Shown piece by piece: positions 26,188 to 34,668 of a DNA stretch of 64,000 bases. Below the pieces are notes generated by a model. The model was not told the origin of the DNA. It searched no databases and was given only the letters and a program-made list of their open reading frames with translations. Position 1 is the first letter of the stretch. Every line of letters begins with the position of its first letter. The DNA is taken from NCBI RefSeq assembly GCF_900101855.1, contig NZ_FMVC01000002.1, forward strand, positions 439,599 to 503,598, read 5' to 3'. Source of the DNA: Flavobacterium anhuiense. GTDB lineage: Bacteria > Bacteroidota > Bacteroidia > Flavobacteriales > Flavobacteriaceae. The position numbers were made by a program, and so were the translations under genes.

Positions 26188-26298
26188 TGGTTAATGAGTT
26201 AATGGTTGGTGGTTAATTGTTGGTGGTTAATTGTTGGTGGTTGGTGGTTGATGGTTGATGGTAATTGCTAATTGCTAATTGTTGGTGGTTAGTTGTTG
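26188..26298. repeat. low-complexity 'ggttaattgttggt' tandem tract
   Basis: Repeated units of GGTTAATTGTTGGT, GGTTGATGGTT and AATTGCTAATTGC between pyrF and dps. A different interspersed fragment, AGGCTGAGTGGAGTCGAAGC, follows at about 26301-26320. The rest of the 306-base gap holds the dps promoter (TAACTTTG, 26424-26431). Confidence 0.75.
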
Positions 26299-26455
26299 TC
26301 AGGCTGAGTGGAGTCGAAGCCCCTTGCGCCCTTCGGGCTTCATGTGAGAATATTTATTTATGCCAACATTAAATTCTATAAAATCAATAGAAAATTGTGT
26401 AATAAAAAAATTGTAACCAAAAGTAACTTTGAAATAAACCATTTAAAAGACAATT

Positions 26456-26929
26456 ATGAGCCCAAATATCGGAATCACACCGAAAAACTTAAAAAAAAGC
26501 GCTTCTATATTAGCCACAATTTTATCAAACGAAATGACTTTATATGTAAAGACAAGAAAATTTCACTGGAACATTTCTGGAAATAGTTTTATGGAACTGC
26601 ATAAATTGTTTGAAGAGCAATATCGCATTCTTGAAGCCCAAATTGATGAAGTTGCAGAACGCATTAATCAATTGGGAGAAAAAACAATCGGGACAATGAA
26701 GGAGTTTATTGATAATTCTACTCTTAAAGAATCTCCAAAAGAATATGCTTCTCAAAAAAATATGCTTTCTGAACTTTTAGAAAACCACGAACAGCTGGTA
26801 ACAGAATTTAGAAGCTACATTCCGATTTTTGAAAACGAAACTAACGATGCCGGTTCTGCGGATTTTGTAACAGGATTGCTGCAAGAACACGAAAAAATGG
26901 CTTGGATTCTTAGAAGATACCAAGTATAA
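26456..26929 (+). CDS. dps: Dps-family DNA-binding/ferritin-like protein
   Basis: 157 aa, usual length. Ferroxidase residues have the Dps spacing: His37 (KFHWN), His49 (MELHKLFEEQY), Asp64 and Glu68 (AQIDEVAERI). A four-helix bundle is expected, forming a dodecamer that oxidises and stores iron and protects DNA during oxidative or starvation stress. The N-terminus SPNIGITPKNLKKSA is short, so DNA binding may be weak. A perfect -7 element TAACTTTG (26424-26431) lies 25 bases upstream. It heads the stress-linked stretch that continues to 33 kb. Confidence 0.93.
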   Translation: MSPNIGITPKNLKKSASILATILSNEMTLYVKTRKFHWNISGNSFMELHKLFEEQYRILEAQIDEVAERINQLGEKTIGTMKEFIDNSTLKESPKEYASQKNMLSELLENHEQLVTEFRSYIPIFENETNDAGSADFVTGLLQEHEKMAWILRRYQV

Positions 26930-27075
26930 TCGTTATTGGTTTATCCAACTGTTAATTTATACTTTAATTTCGGATTGAAGTGAAAATTATGCAACAGTCA
27001 GAAAAATAAATGTAACAAGAGGCTAATAGAAAATTTGCAATTTTACAATACAACAAAAAAACTAAAAAAGACATC

Positions 27076-27261
27076 ATGAATACGACTGAAATAAAAGGAA
27101 ACTGGAACGAGTTGAAAGGAAAACTAAAGCAAAAATATGCTGAGTTAACAGATGACGATTTGATGTTTGCTGAAGGAAAAGAAGACGAAATGTATGGAAG
27201 ACTTCAGCAGAAACTGGGAAAAACAAAAGAAGAATTTCATCAAATCCTGTCAGAATTGTAA
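27076..27261 (+). CDS. CsbD-family stress protein
   Basis: 61 aa. Family signature: [50 protein letters not shown] small hydrophilic helical protein of the general stress type (CsbD is sigma-B controlled in Bacillus); molecular function unknown. Independent transcript between dps and an AraC-type regulator, with a clear terminator. Confidence 0.92.
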   Translation: MNTTEIKGNWNELKGKLKQKYAELTDDDLMFAEGKEDEMYGRLQQKLGKTKEEFHQILSEL

Positions 27262-27282
27262 ATCCTTGCAACTCAATCAGGG

Positions 27283-27321
27283 AAATACCGTCTAGTACAA
27301 AATATTAGACGGTATTTTTTT
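27283..27321 (+). terminator. terminator of the csbD-like gene
   Basis: Stem AATACCGTCTA / TAGACGGTATT around GTACAAAATAT, then TTTTT. Confidence 0.9.
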
Positions 27322-27419
27322 GAAAATTTTATTTTAAAATCACATTTACTTGTAATTCTATATCATTTAAAAGCAAAAACACCAAATAAAATAAGTATCT
27401 TTAACCAAATTTCTATAAA

Positions 27420-27971
27420 ATGAAACTATTTATAAAGTTCGACATTAATACCATTTGCTCTCTTTATTTAAAACAAAATCTGGAACAAAACAATGTAAAT
27501 TTTACTACTCTAGGTTTTGGCGAAATTGAGATTGAAGACAATCTGGATGCCGAAGCATTGGAGAATTTAAAAGCTAAATTGGCTCCATGCGGTTTTGAAG
27601 TAGTTGAAAATCAAAAAAGTGTATTAGTACAAAAAATAAAAGATGCTATTATTGAACTTGTATTTATGGATGATAACAATAATTACAAAAGTTCTGTATT
27701 TTTGGCAGAAAAACTAAATCACAGTTACGGATATTTATCGAATGTTTTCTCAGAAGTAACGTATTCTTCTATAGAAAACTTTATCATTTTACAGAAAATC
27801 GAAAGAGCAAAACAATTGATTATTATCAACGAAATGAGTTTGACCGAAATTGCTTTTTTACTCAACTACTCGAGTGTGGCGCATTTGAGTACGCAGTTTA
27901 AAAACACAACCGGAATTACTCCGTCTGCTTTTCAGAGAATTATTAAGAAACGAAGAGAAAATTTAAAATAA
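27420..27971 (+). CDS. short AraC-family regulator
   Basis: 183 aa. The C-terminal ~100 residues are an AraC-type double HTH (SSVFLAEKLNHSYGYLSNVFSEV; SLTEIAFLLNYSSVAHLSTQFKNTTGITPSAFQ). The N-terminal ~65 residues (MKLFIKFDINTICSLYLKQNLEQ ... LKAKLAPCGFEVVENQ) resemble a small ferredoxin-like alpha/beta domain rather than a cupin. It is followed after 21 bases by a response regulator and a histidine kinase, so the three probably form one operon. It likely regulates the envelope-stress genes downstream; that is inference. Confidence 0.85.
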   Translation: MKLFIKFDINTICSLYLKQNLEQNNVNFTTLGFGEIEIEDNLDAEALENLKAKLAPCGFEVVENQKSVLVQKIKDAIIELVFMDDNNNYKSSVFLAEKLNHSYGYLSNVFSEVTYSSIENFIILQKIERAKQLIIINEMSLTEIAFLLNYSSVAHLSTQFKNTTGITPSAFQRIIKKRRENLK

Positions 27972-27992
27972 AACCCAAATACCACATTAAAA

Positions 27993-28442
27993 ATGCAAAA
28001 AAACGCATTACACATTTTATTGGCCGATGATGATGAAGATGACCGTCTTTTCTTTAAAGATGCATTTGAAGAAATAAAGATACAAACAAATGTAAGTTTT
28101 GTTCATGACGGTATGCAACTTATGGATCATTTAATGAACCCAGACAATAAACTTCCAGATATTTTGTTTCTAGATTTAAACATGCCTAAGAAAACAGGTA
28201 AAGAGTGTTTAATTGAAATCAAAAAAACGGATCATTTAAAAGATATAATTATTGCCATTTACTCCACGTCTTCCTCTGAAGAAGATATCGAAGATACCTT
28301 TATTCAAGGAGCCAATATTTACATCAAAAAGCCAAGCGATTTCAATACGCTCAAAAAAATAATTAATGAGGTTGTGACTGTAAACTGGCATTATCATACT
28401 TCTGGTTTAAACCGTGATAATTTCTTGTTGCGACTAAAATAA
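27993..28442 (+). CDS. single-domain response regulator
   Basis: 149 aa, receiver domain only. Acidic pocket ADDDEDD (11-17), phospho-acceptor Asp61 in FLDLNMP, Ser/Thr switch YSTSS (90-94) and Lys112/113 in IKKPSD. There is no output domain, so it acts by protein contact, like Rcp1-type regulators. It starts 21 bases after the AraC gene and ends 13 bases before the kinase; the pairing with that kinase is likely. Confidence 0.93.
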   Translation: MQKNALHILLADDDEDDRLFFKDAFEEIKIQTNVSFVHDGMQLMDHLMNPDNKLPDILFLDLNMPKKTGKECLIEIKKTDHLKDIIIAIYSTSSSEEDIEDTFIQGANIYIKKPSDFNTLKKIINEVVTVNWHYHTSGLNRDNFLLRLK

Positions 28443-28455
28443 AAGCATACCAACA

Positions 28456-30243
28456 ATGAAGTGGATACCAAATTTTAATTCTTCAAACTCTTTGAGAGTT
28501 ATTTTTGTAATCGCAGTTTTCATTCTGTTATTTCTTTCTTCAATTGCTTACAAACATAATCAGGACTTGAACGAATCGAGCAAACTGGTTATGCATGCTT
28601 ACGAAATCAACATACAGCTCGAACGATTAATGTCGGCTATTAAAGATGCAGAAACGGGTCAGCGCGGGTACATCATTACCCGCAATGCCCGTTTTTTAAC
28701 TCCCTATATTTATTCTCGCGACAAGGTAAATACTTCATTTATTACCTTAAAAAAACTAACTGCTGATAATCCTAAGCAGCAGGAAAACCTTCAGAAACTC
28801 TTCAAGCTCATTACCCAACGTTTTATTTCTTTTGAAAACTGTTTAAAATACAGCGATCCTAAAACATACGATAAAAGAAAACTGGACAATCATATGTTTG
28901 GCGGAAGAATCTTAATGGAAAATATCCGTTTTAAGGTTGACGAAATGAACGATATCGAGAAAGATTTCTTAAAGAAACGACTTAAAATTTACGACTCCGA
29001 AATCTCTTTGAGTCCGCTGTTTTCGATTTCATTATTCTTGGTGGCTTTGAGTTTTATTTTATTGGCTTACCGCCAAATTAGCCGCGATTTTGAACGTTTG
29101 AAAGTATTCAATAAAAAACTTCTTATTTCTAGCGGTTTAATTTCTGAATCTGAAAACATCGGTAAATTCAGCACTTGGCAATGGGATTTGGATTCTGATA
29201 AAATTGATTTTTCAGACAACCAATTCCGATTATTAGGTCTTGAGCCAAAATCTTTTGCGCCTAACAAAGCAACACTTATCAAATATGTTCACCCAGACGA
29301 CAAAGAATCTGTTGCCAAGGCAATAGACGAAATTGTAGAAAAGAAACATCTTCCGTTTGTATATTATAAAATTGTGCGTCCAGATTTTGAAGTTCGTTAT
29401 TTTAAAACAACGGGAAAATTGGTGACCGATCAGCAAGGCAGTAAAATTTTGCTGGGAATCAATTTTGATATTACAGATGAGCACCTTCTAAATATCGAAC
29501 TTCAGGAACGAAATAAGGAACTGGAAAAAAGCAACAAAGAACTAGCTTCTTTCAACCATGTGGCAAGCCACGATTTACAGGAACCTCTTAGAAAAATACA
29601 AACTTTCATTTCGAGAGTTTCGAGTGCCGACAAAGAAGTTATGTCTGAAAGCGGTAAAAATTACATTACCAAAATAGAAAGTTCGGCAAAAAGAATGCGT
29701 GTTTTAATAGACGATCTTCTTTTATTTTCAAGAACCAATACGACCAAAAAGGAATTCATCAAAATGAATCTGAATGAACTTTTGGATAATGCCGAATCTG
29801 AGTTGGGTGAAGTAATTGAAGAAAAGAAAGCGACGATTCAGCGTATTGGCAAACTTCCGAAGCTTTCTGTTATTCCGTATCAGATCGAACAGCTGTTCAT
29901 TAATTTAATTGGAAATTCATTAAAATACAGCCAGCCCGATGTAAATCCTGAAATTTCTATTTCGAGCGAAAAAGTAAATTCTGCCGATTATCCAGAAATA
30001 TTAGAACAGTCTATAAAGAAGTACCACAAAATTACTTTTACAGACAACGGAATGGGATTCGATCCGCAGTTTAAAGAAACTATTTTTATTCTTTTTCAGC
30101 GTCTTCATTCCAAAACAGATTATCCAGGAACCGGAATCGGATTGGCGATCTGTAAGAAGATTGTCGAAAACCATAAAGGCTATATCACAGCCGATAGTAT
30201 TTTAGGAAAAGGCTCAGTGTTTACAGTATTTCTACCCGATTAA
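28456..30243 (+). CDS. sensor histidine kinase with CHASE3 and PAS domains
   Basis: 595 aa. Membrane helix about 14-31, extracytoplasmic CHASE3 domain (LERLMSAIKDAETGQRGYIITRNARFLTPY, about 50-80), second helix about 181-203, PAS/PAC region (about 220-345, ending ILLGINFDITDEH), HisKA with HVASHDLQEPLRKIQ (phospho-His372), and HATPase with NLIGNSLKYS, FTDNGMGFDP and GTGIGLAICKKIVENHKG. It is a Bph/Cph1-like 'light-sensor type' kinase architecture that pairs with single-domain receivers such as the gene just upstream. Signal unknown. Terminator follows. Confidence 0.95.
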   Translation: MKWIPNFNSSNSLRVIFVIAVFILLFLSSIAYKHNQDLNESSKLVMHAYEINIQLERLMSAIKDAETGQRGYIITRNARFLTPYIYSRDKVNTSFITLKKLTADNPKQQENLQKLFKLITQRFISFENCLKYSDPKTYDKRKLDNHMFGGRILMENIRFKVDEMNDIEKDFLKKRLKIYDSEISLSPLFSISLFLVALSFILLAYRQISRDFERLKVFNKKLLISSGLISESENIGKFSTWQWDLDSDKIDFSDNQFRLLGLEPKSFAPNKATLIKYVHPDDKESVAKAIDEIVEKKHLPFVYYKIVRPDFEVRYFKTTGKLVTDQQGSKILLGINFDITDEHLLNIELQERNKELEKSNKELASFNHVASHDLQEPLRKIQTFISRVSSADKEVMSESGKNYITKIESSAKRMRVLIDDLLLFSRTNTTKKEFIKMNLNELLDNAESELGEVIEEKKATIQRIGKLPKLSVIPYQIEQLFINLIGNSLKYSQPDVNPEISISSEKVNSADYPEILEQSIKKYHKITFTDNGMGFDPQFKETIFILFQRLHSKTDYPGTGIGLAICKKIVENHKGYITADSILGKGSVFTVFLPD

Positions 30244-30265
30244 ACCTCATTAAAAAAACACATAA

Positions 30266-30313
30266 AAAACGTTATATAAATCCACTATGGGAATTATATA
30301 ACGTTTCTTTTTT
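30266..30313 (+). terminator. terminator of the kinase operon
   Basis: Stem AAACGTTATATAA / TTATATAACGTTT around TCCACTATGGGAA, then CTTTTTT. Confidence 0.9.
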
Positions 30314-30377
30314 ATGCTGTAAAGTAAAATCTTTCATTCGTTAGCATCTTTGTAATGTAATACTTTAGGAAGTAATA

Positions 30378-30947
30378 ATGAAAGCAATTCCCTCTTTAAA
30401 GGCTGCATATTTTAGAGTCTTTTTCTTATTCGTATTAGTACTATGCGCGACGTCTTGCAGAAAAATTAATCCGATTGAAAACAATTTTAAAAATCAAGCT
30501 TTTGCAAAAAATGACAGAGAAGAAACAGAAGTCTTCTTTTTTATTTCGACGGCGAATATTAGCAAATCAATTATTTCTAAAAGTCAAATTGCACAGAAAA
30601 AAAGTTCAGATGTTATTGTTCAGGAATTAAGCAAAAGAATTGAAGTTCAAGAAAATCAATTATTGGAAGAGATTACCAAAATGGCAACATCAAAACTCAT
30701 TGTCATTACTGAAATAAATGCCACGCACAAACGAGACCTGTACAACCTTATTGATGCGAGCAGCAATGACTTTAACAATATCTATTTAGATGCAATGACA
30801 GAAGCAATTTGTGACCAGATTGAGTTACTCGAGACAATTTCTAGAGAAACCAACGATAAAGAAATTCTAGAACTGGTACTTCGCTTTTTGCCACAACAAT
30901 ACAGACTCTTACGAGAGACTGAACGAATAAAAAAACAAAATGAATAA
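30378..30947 (+). CDS. DUF4142-like lipoprotein
   Basis: 189 aa with signal and lipobox (VLVLCATSC, Cys near 27). The helical domain EVFFFISTANISKSIISKSQIAQKKSSDVIVQELSKRIEVQENQLLEEI matches the first half of DUF4142 (ferritin-like helical bundle proteins), and the rest is also helical. Such proteins are periplasmic and often sit with stress genes. Its stop overlaps the short upstream ATG of the OMP frame, but the true OMP start lies 37 bases downstream, so the two may be co-transcribed. Confidence 0.7.
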   Translation: MKAIPSLKAAYFRVFFLFVLVLCATSCRKINPIENNFKNQAFAKNDREETEVFFFISTANISKSIISKSQIAQKKSSDVIVQELSKRIEVQENQLLEEITKMATSKLIVITEINATHKRDLYNLIDASSNDFNNIYLDAMTEAICDQIELLETISRETNDKEILELVLRFLPQQYRLLRETERIKKQNE

Positions 30948-30984
30948 ATGCCTAATTAATTATCTATTAACTAAATTTTTAACT

Positions 30985-31632
30985 ATGAAATTACAAGCCA
31001 AATTTTTATGCGCCTTAACACTTTTTTTAACAGCATCATTCGGAATGCTGCACGCTCAGGACAATAATGTAAATACCGAGTTCGGTGTAAAAGGAGGATT
31101 CAACATGTCCAACCTATATGGTAGCGGAGATGATGTAGATGACAACAATATTTTATACGGATTTAATGCTGGGGTTTACGCCACACTTCCTATCTCAGAT
31201 TTTGTTGCCATCCAGCCAGAGCTTTTGTTTACCACAAAAGGAGCGGAATTAGAATATAGCAATGCTTTTGCAAGCGGAAACACAAAATTTAAACTAAACT
31301 ATATCGAACTTCCACTTTTAGTGAGAGTAAACGTAACCAAAAATTTTAATATTCACGCGGGTGGTTACGCATCGTATTTAGTAAGTTCTAAGGTAACTGG
31401 TGATGGAACTTTCGATTTTGATGAAGAAATTGATGCAGATGATCTTGCAAGATTTGATGCCGGTATTTCTGCAGGTATTGGAGTAGATTTTAGCCCAATT
31501 AGTGTCGGATTACGTTACAACTATGGTTTAACAACTGTTGGTAAAGAAAGAACTATTGCTGGGACAACTTACACAGTGCCAGATGCAAAAAACAGCAACT
31601 TGACCTTATACCTTTCTTATAAGTTAAACTAA
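30985..31632 (+). CDS. outer-membrane beta-barrel (porin-family) protein
   Basis: 215 aa from ATG 30985, preferred over a frame start 15 codons earlier because it directly begins the signal peptide (MKLQAKFLCALTLFLTASFG ... HAQ). Then TEFGVKGGFNMSNLYG, GFNAGVYATLPISDFVAIQPELLFTTKGAELE, YIELPLLVRVNVTKNFNIHAGGYASYLVSSK and SVGLRYNYGLTTVG, ending in an aromatic-poor final strand LTLYLSYKLN: the eight-stranded OmpX/OprF-N-like barrel common in Bacteroidota. Role: structural or small pore; unknown ligand. Confidence 0.9.
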   Translation: MKLQAKFLCALTLFLTASFGMLHAQDNNVNTEFGVKGGFNMSNLYGSGDDVDDNNILYGFNAGVYATLPISDFVAIQPELLFTTKGAELEYSNAFASGNTKFKLNYIELPLLVRVNVTKNFNIHAGGYASYLVSSKVTGDGTFDFDEEIDADDLARFDAGISAGIGVDFSPISVGLRYNYGLTTVGKERTIAGTTYTVPDAKNSNLTLYLSYKLN

Positions 31633-31669
31633 ACAAGAAATTGATTATTAACCGCTAAAATAAAAAACC

Positions 31670-31822
31670 ATGTCAAACTTATTATATACCATCGCAGTGA
31701 TTCTGGTAATACTTTGGGCTCTTGGGTTCTTTGTTTACAGTTTCGGAAGCATCATCCATATTTTGCTCGTAATTGCCATTATTGCCGTATTGCTTCGCTT
31801 AATTAAAGGTCGCGAAGTTTAA
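31670..31822 (+). CDS. lmo0937-type small membrane protein (50 aa)
   Basis: 50 aa: MSNLLYTIAVILVILWALGF, then GSIIHILLVIAIIAVLLRLIKGREV. Two short transmembrane helices separated by a glycine turn and a basic C-terminus match the lmo0937 / DUF5670 family, widely found beside stress genes. It is 37 bases downstream of the OMP gene and 56 bases upstream of the YtxH gene, suggesting one operon. Function unknown. Confidence 0.88.
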   Translation: MSNLLYTIAVILVILWALGFFVYSFGSIIHILLVIAIIAVLLRLIKGREV

Positions 31823-31878
31823 AATCACAACTATTAAATCAACAAATTATTAAATATTAATCCATTAAATTAAATATT

Positions 31879-32163
31879 ATGAAAACTAGTAGCACAATTT
31901 TAGGAATTTTAGGAGCCGCAGCGGCGGGAGCATTCATAGGTGTTTTATTTGCACCAGACAAAGGATCAAACACAAGAAAAAAAATCAAAGATAAATCAAG
32001 AGATTATGGTGATAACTTGAAATCAAAATTTGATGGCATCGTAAACACAATCACTTCAAACGGTAAAGAAATTATCGAAGAAGGAAAATCTAAACTTAAC
32101 CAAGTTAAAGAAGATTACAACACGTTGAAAGACGATGCTAAAACAGTAAAATCAAACTATTAA
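31879..32163 (+). CDS. YtxH-domain protein
   Basis: 94 aa. Begins with a glycine/alanine-rich membrane helix (TILGILGAAAAGAFIGVLFAPDKGSNTRKKIKDKS), the YtxH signature, followed by a charged amphipathic helix. YtxH proteins are general-stress proteins of unknown molecular role, thought to be membrane anchored. Part of the stress/envelope operon. Confidence 0.9.
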   Translation: MKTSSTILGILGAAAAGAFIGVLFAPDKGSNTRKKIKDKSRDYGDNLKSKFDGIVNTITSNGKEIIEEGKSKLNQVKEDYNTLKDDAKTVKSNY

Positions 32164-32211
32164 TAGCAATCTATTGATTAGTGAAATTTTCAAACCATAA
32201 AACCTTATATC

Positions 32212-32571
32212 ATGGAACCAAATGCAACAACAAACGAGAATTTAAATCTTTATGAAAAAGCAGAAAACTATGCTAAAACAAGTTTAGAATTATTAAAACT
32301 AAAAACAGTGTGTTCTGTTGCTGATGGTGCTTCATCATTGGCTTCAAAGATAGCGATTGGTATTGTTGTTGCATTTTTTACATTGTTCTTAAACATCGGG
32401 ATTAGTTTATGGATTGGAAAAGAACTTGGAGAGTATTACTACGGCTTTTTTATCATGGCACTATTCTATCTTATTTTAGTGATTGTGGTGGTAAAATCAC
32501 ACCATAAATTGATAAAAACCCCAATTGGGAATACAATTATCTCCAGCATTCTAAAAGAAACAAAAAACTGA
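32212..32571 (+). CDS. holin-like (Phage_holin_3_6 / Act holin-X type) membrane protein
   Basis: 119 aa. Hydrophilic helical N-terminus (NLYEKAENYAKTSLELLKLK), two transmembrane helices (IGIVVAFFTLFLNIGISLWIG; YGFFIMALFYLILVIVVVK) and a short tail. Family members are chromosomal stress-linked proteins despite the phage name; there is no lysis cassette or prophage here. 48 bases after ytxH. Confidence 0.8.
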   Translation: MEPNATTNENLNLYEKAENYAKTSLELLKLKTVCSVADGASSLASKIAIGIVVAFFTLFLNIGISLWIGKELGEYYYGFFIMALFYLILVIVVVKSHHKLIKTPIGNTIISSILKETKN

Positions 32572-32599
32572 TTTAATTTATTAATAAACATAAAAGACT

Positions 32600-32977
32600 A
32601 TGGAAGCCATTTACAATATTGATCAATTAAATCGAAAAATTGAGGAATTAGAAGTTCGCCAGGATAAAGAATGGTGCGCTATAAAAGACCATATCGACGA
32701 AATTAAAGACAATTTAAAACCGATAAATCTGATTAGAAATACGGTTGAAGAAATCAACGAAACGGTTGGTTTTAAAAGCCATATCGCGCAATCGGCAATC
32801 AGTATCGGAATTGGTTATCTAGCCAAAAGATTTATTGTCGGAAAAGGCGATTCGATGTTCAAAGGCGTTTTGGGCTCTCTCGTTCAGCTCATTGTCACCA
32901 ATCTGGTTTCGAAACTTCATCATGAATCTTCTGAAGGTGAAGAAGAAGATTCTCAATATGAACCATCAAGAGAGTAA
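32600..32977 (+). CDS. hypothetical protein, last gene of the stress operon
   Basis: 125 aa. Coiled-coil-like N-terminus (YNIDQLNRKIEELEVRQDKEWCAIKDHIDEIKDNLKP), a weakly hydrophobic glycine-containing stretch (FKSHIAQSAISIGIGYLAKRFIVGK; MFKGVLGSLVQLIVTNLVSKL) and an acidic tail (EGEEEDSQ). It starts 28 bases after the holin-like gene. It is probably a membrane-associated partner of the YtxH/holin-like proteins. No family recognised. Confidence 0.8.
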   Translation: MEAIYNIDQLNRKIEELEVRQDKEWCAIKDHIDEIKDNLKPINLIRNTVEEINETVGFKSHIAQSAISIGIGYLAKRFIVGKGDSMFKGVLGSLVQLIVTNLVSKLHHESSEGEEEDSQYEPSRE

Positions 32978-33000
32978 TTGTTAACTTAATTTAATTATTA

Positions 33001-33099
33001 TGGAAAAGCTTAGCGAAATAGTAATAAAAAATGGTGTATACGTTTACTCGAATCTATATAAATGTTTTGAATATACGAGAGTATTTTTAGGAGTATAGT
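33001..33099 (+). CDS. possible 32-aa peptide
   Basis: ATG-to-TAG frame beginning MEKLSEIVIKNGVYVYSNLY, 23 bases after the preceding stop and in the same direction. Too short to judge; spacing like the other genes of the operon is the only support. Confidence 0.25.
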
Positions 33100-33108
33100 T
33101 TTTTTTAG

Positions 33109-33295
33109 CTTCTAAGATGCTAAGACACTAAGTTTCTAAGTTTTAGATTCTTCGAATCTTATTTTATTATTGAAACTCAAAATCATAAAAAAAACAGCAT
33201 CACAAAGTGATGATGTTTTTTTTATGTGTTAAAGTAAAGCTTAGAAACTTAGTGTCTCAGCGTCTTAGAATCTTAGAATCTCAGCATCTAAGAAG
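33109..33295. repeat. palindromic 'cttagaaacttagtgtct' element around a terminator
   Basis: Left arm CTTCTAAGATGCTAAGACAC and right arm GTGTCTCAGCGTCTTAG ... GCATCTAAGAAG are inverted copies about 110 bases apart. Similar single-sided sequence occurs at about 5778-5815 and 23031-23060. Confidence 0.75.
33189..33223. terminator. bidirectional terminator between the stress operon and prfA
   Basis: Stem AACAGCATCAC / GTGATGATGTT (one mismatch) with a short AAA loop, A-run before and T-run after; genes converge on it from both sides. Confidence 0.8.
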
Positions 33296-33301
33296 TTTAC
33301 G

Positions 33302-34378
33302 TTAGTAAACTTCTGAAGCTTCCTTTAATTTCTCCATGTTATTAACCAACTGAAGCTCAGAAACAATTTTCTGAATATCACCATTCATGATATTTCCTAA
33401 ATCGTAAAGCGTTAAACCAATACGGTGATCGGTTACACGGCCTTGCGCGTAGTTGTATGTACGGATTTTTGCCGAACGGTCTCCAGAACTTACCTGAGAA
33501 CTACGTTTTTTAGCATCTTCCTCTTGTTTTTTGGCCAATTCCATTTCGTACAAACGAGAACGTAATACCATCAAAGCTTTATCTTTATTCTTGTGTTGCG
33601 ATTTCTCATCCTGACATTGCGCCACCAAACCTGTTGGAATGTGCGTTAAACGTACAGCCGATTTCGTAGTATTTACCGACTGTCCTCCAGGTCCAGACGA
33701 ACAGAAGAAATCTACACGAACATCGTTCATATCTACCTGAACATCAAACTCCTCAGCTTCTGGTAAAACCATAACCGTTGCAGCCGATGTATGCACACGC
33801 CCTTGAGTTTCTGTCTGCGGAACACGCTGTACACGGTGAACACCCGCTTCAAACTTCAAAGTTCCGTATACATCTTCTCCAGTAACCTCAAAAATAATCT
33901 CTTTGAAACCTCCAGAAGTACCCTCGTTCATATCTACAACAGATGATCTCCATCCCATAGATTCGCAATATTTCGTGTACATTCTAAACAAGTCACCTGC
34001 AAAAATACTCGCTTCATCCCCACCCGTTCCGGCGCGGATCTCCACCATTACGTTTTTCGCATCTTCAGGATCTTTAGGAATAAGCATAAATTTGATTTCC
34101 TCCTCCAACTCTGGCAGACGTTCTTTTGCTTCATCCAATTGCATTTTGGCCATTTCCACCATTTCAGCATCACTTCCGTCAGCAATAATTTCGTTTGCTT
34201 CGTCGATGTTTGCTAAAACTATGATGTACTCTTCTCTCTTTTCAACAAGCGCTTTTATCCCTTTATATTCTTGGTTAAGCTGCTTATAACGTTTTTGATC
34301 AGAAATAACATCCGGCTGAATAATCAAATCCGAAATCTCATCGAAACGCTGCTTTACATATTGAAGTCTATCTAACAT
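33302..34378 (-). CDS. prfA: peptide chain release factor 1
   Basis: 358 aa, standard RF1 length. GGQ catalytic motif at 231-233 ([20 protein letters not shown]) and the stop-codon-reading loop [10 protein letters not shown] with PxT at 187-189, which marks RF1 (UAA/UAG) rather than RF2 (SPF). It releases finished peptides on the ribosome. A perfect -7 element TAATTTTG lies 25 bases upstream. Confidence 0.97.
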   Translation of the reverse strand: MLDRLQYVKQRFDEISDLIIQPDVISDQKRYKQLNQEYKGIKALVEKREEYIIVLANIDEANEIIADGSDAEMVEMAKMQLDEAKERLPELEEEIKFMLIPKDPEDAKNVMVEIRAGTGGDEASIFAGDLFRMYTKYCESMGWRSSVVDMNEGTSGGFKEIIFEVTGEDVYGTLKFEAGVHRVQRVPQTETQGRVHTSAATVMVLPEAEEFDVQVDMNDVRVDFFCSSGPGGQSVNTTKSAVRLTHIPTGLVAQCQDEKSQHKNKDKALMVLRSRLYEMELAKKQEEDAKKRSSQVSSGDRSAKIRTYNYAQGRVTDHRIGLTLYDLGNIMNGDIQKIVSELQLVNNMEKLKEASEVY

Positions 34379-34402
34379 TTTCTAATTCCTTTTATTGGAC
34401 GG

Positions 34403-34410
34403 CAAAATTA
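34403..34410 (-). promoter_or_regulatory. -7 element of prfA
   Basis: TAATTTTG on the minus strand within TTTGTAATTTTGCCG, identical over 15 bases to the pyrF promoter. Confidence 0.55.
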
Positions 34411-34489
34411 CAAAATTTTTATCGAAAATTCTAGTGTTCATTTTTTGCGGAATTTAAGCTGAATATTTAGTGGAATTGTAATGATTTTT

Positions 34490-34585
34490 AGGAGCTGTTT
34501 CCTGCTATCCGTTACAATCTTTTGTGCCGAACCCCGGCACAAAAGGATTTCCACTTCTATCAGGGCTATGGCTTTCGGTTTTCAT
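34490..34585. repeat. interspersed element with perfect 11-bp hairpin
   Basis: GAGCTGTTTCCTGCTATCCG, then CTTTTGTGCCG - AACCC - CGGCACAAAAG (34519-34545), then GATTTCCACTTCTATCAGGG. From memory, elements of this form (GCTGTTTCC-GCTATCC ... hairpin ... AAAGGATTTCC) recur in many Flavobacterium genomes. Only one copy is in this window. It lies before the accessory region. Confidence 0.55.
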
Positions 34586-34668
34586 AATTATGTTTACGGT
34601 TTTCCGTAATGTATTTAGCATTTATGTTCTTAGTTTTGAAAAGTAACTAACAACCACAACTTAAAAAA

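Noticed and set aside
32212..32571. Prophage suggested by a holin-like gene
   Set aside because: No other phage gene nearby; family members are chromosomal and sit with YtxH and CsbD genes.
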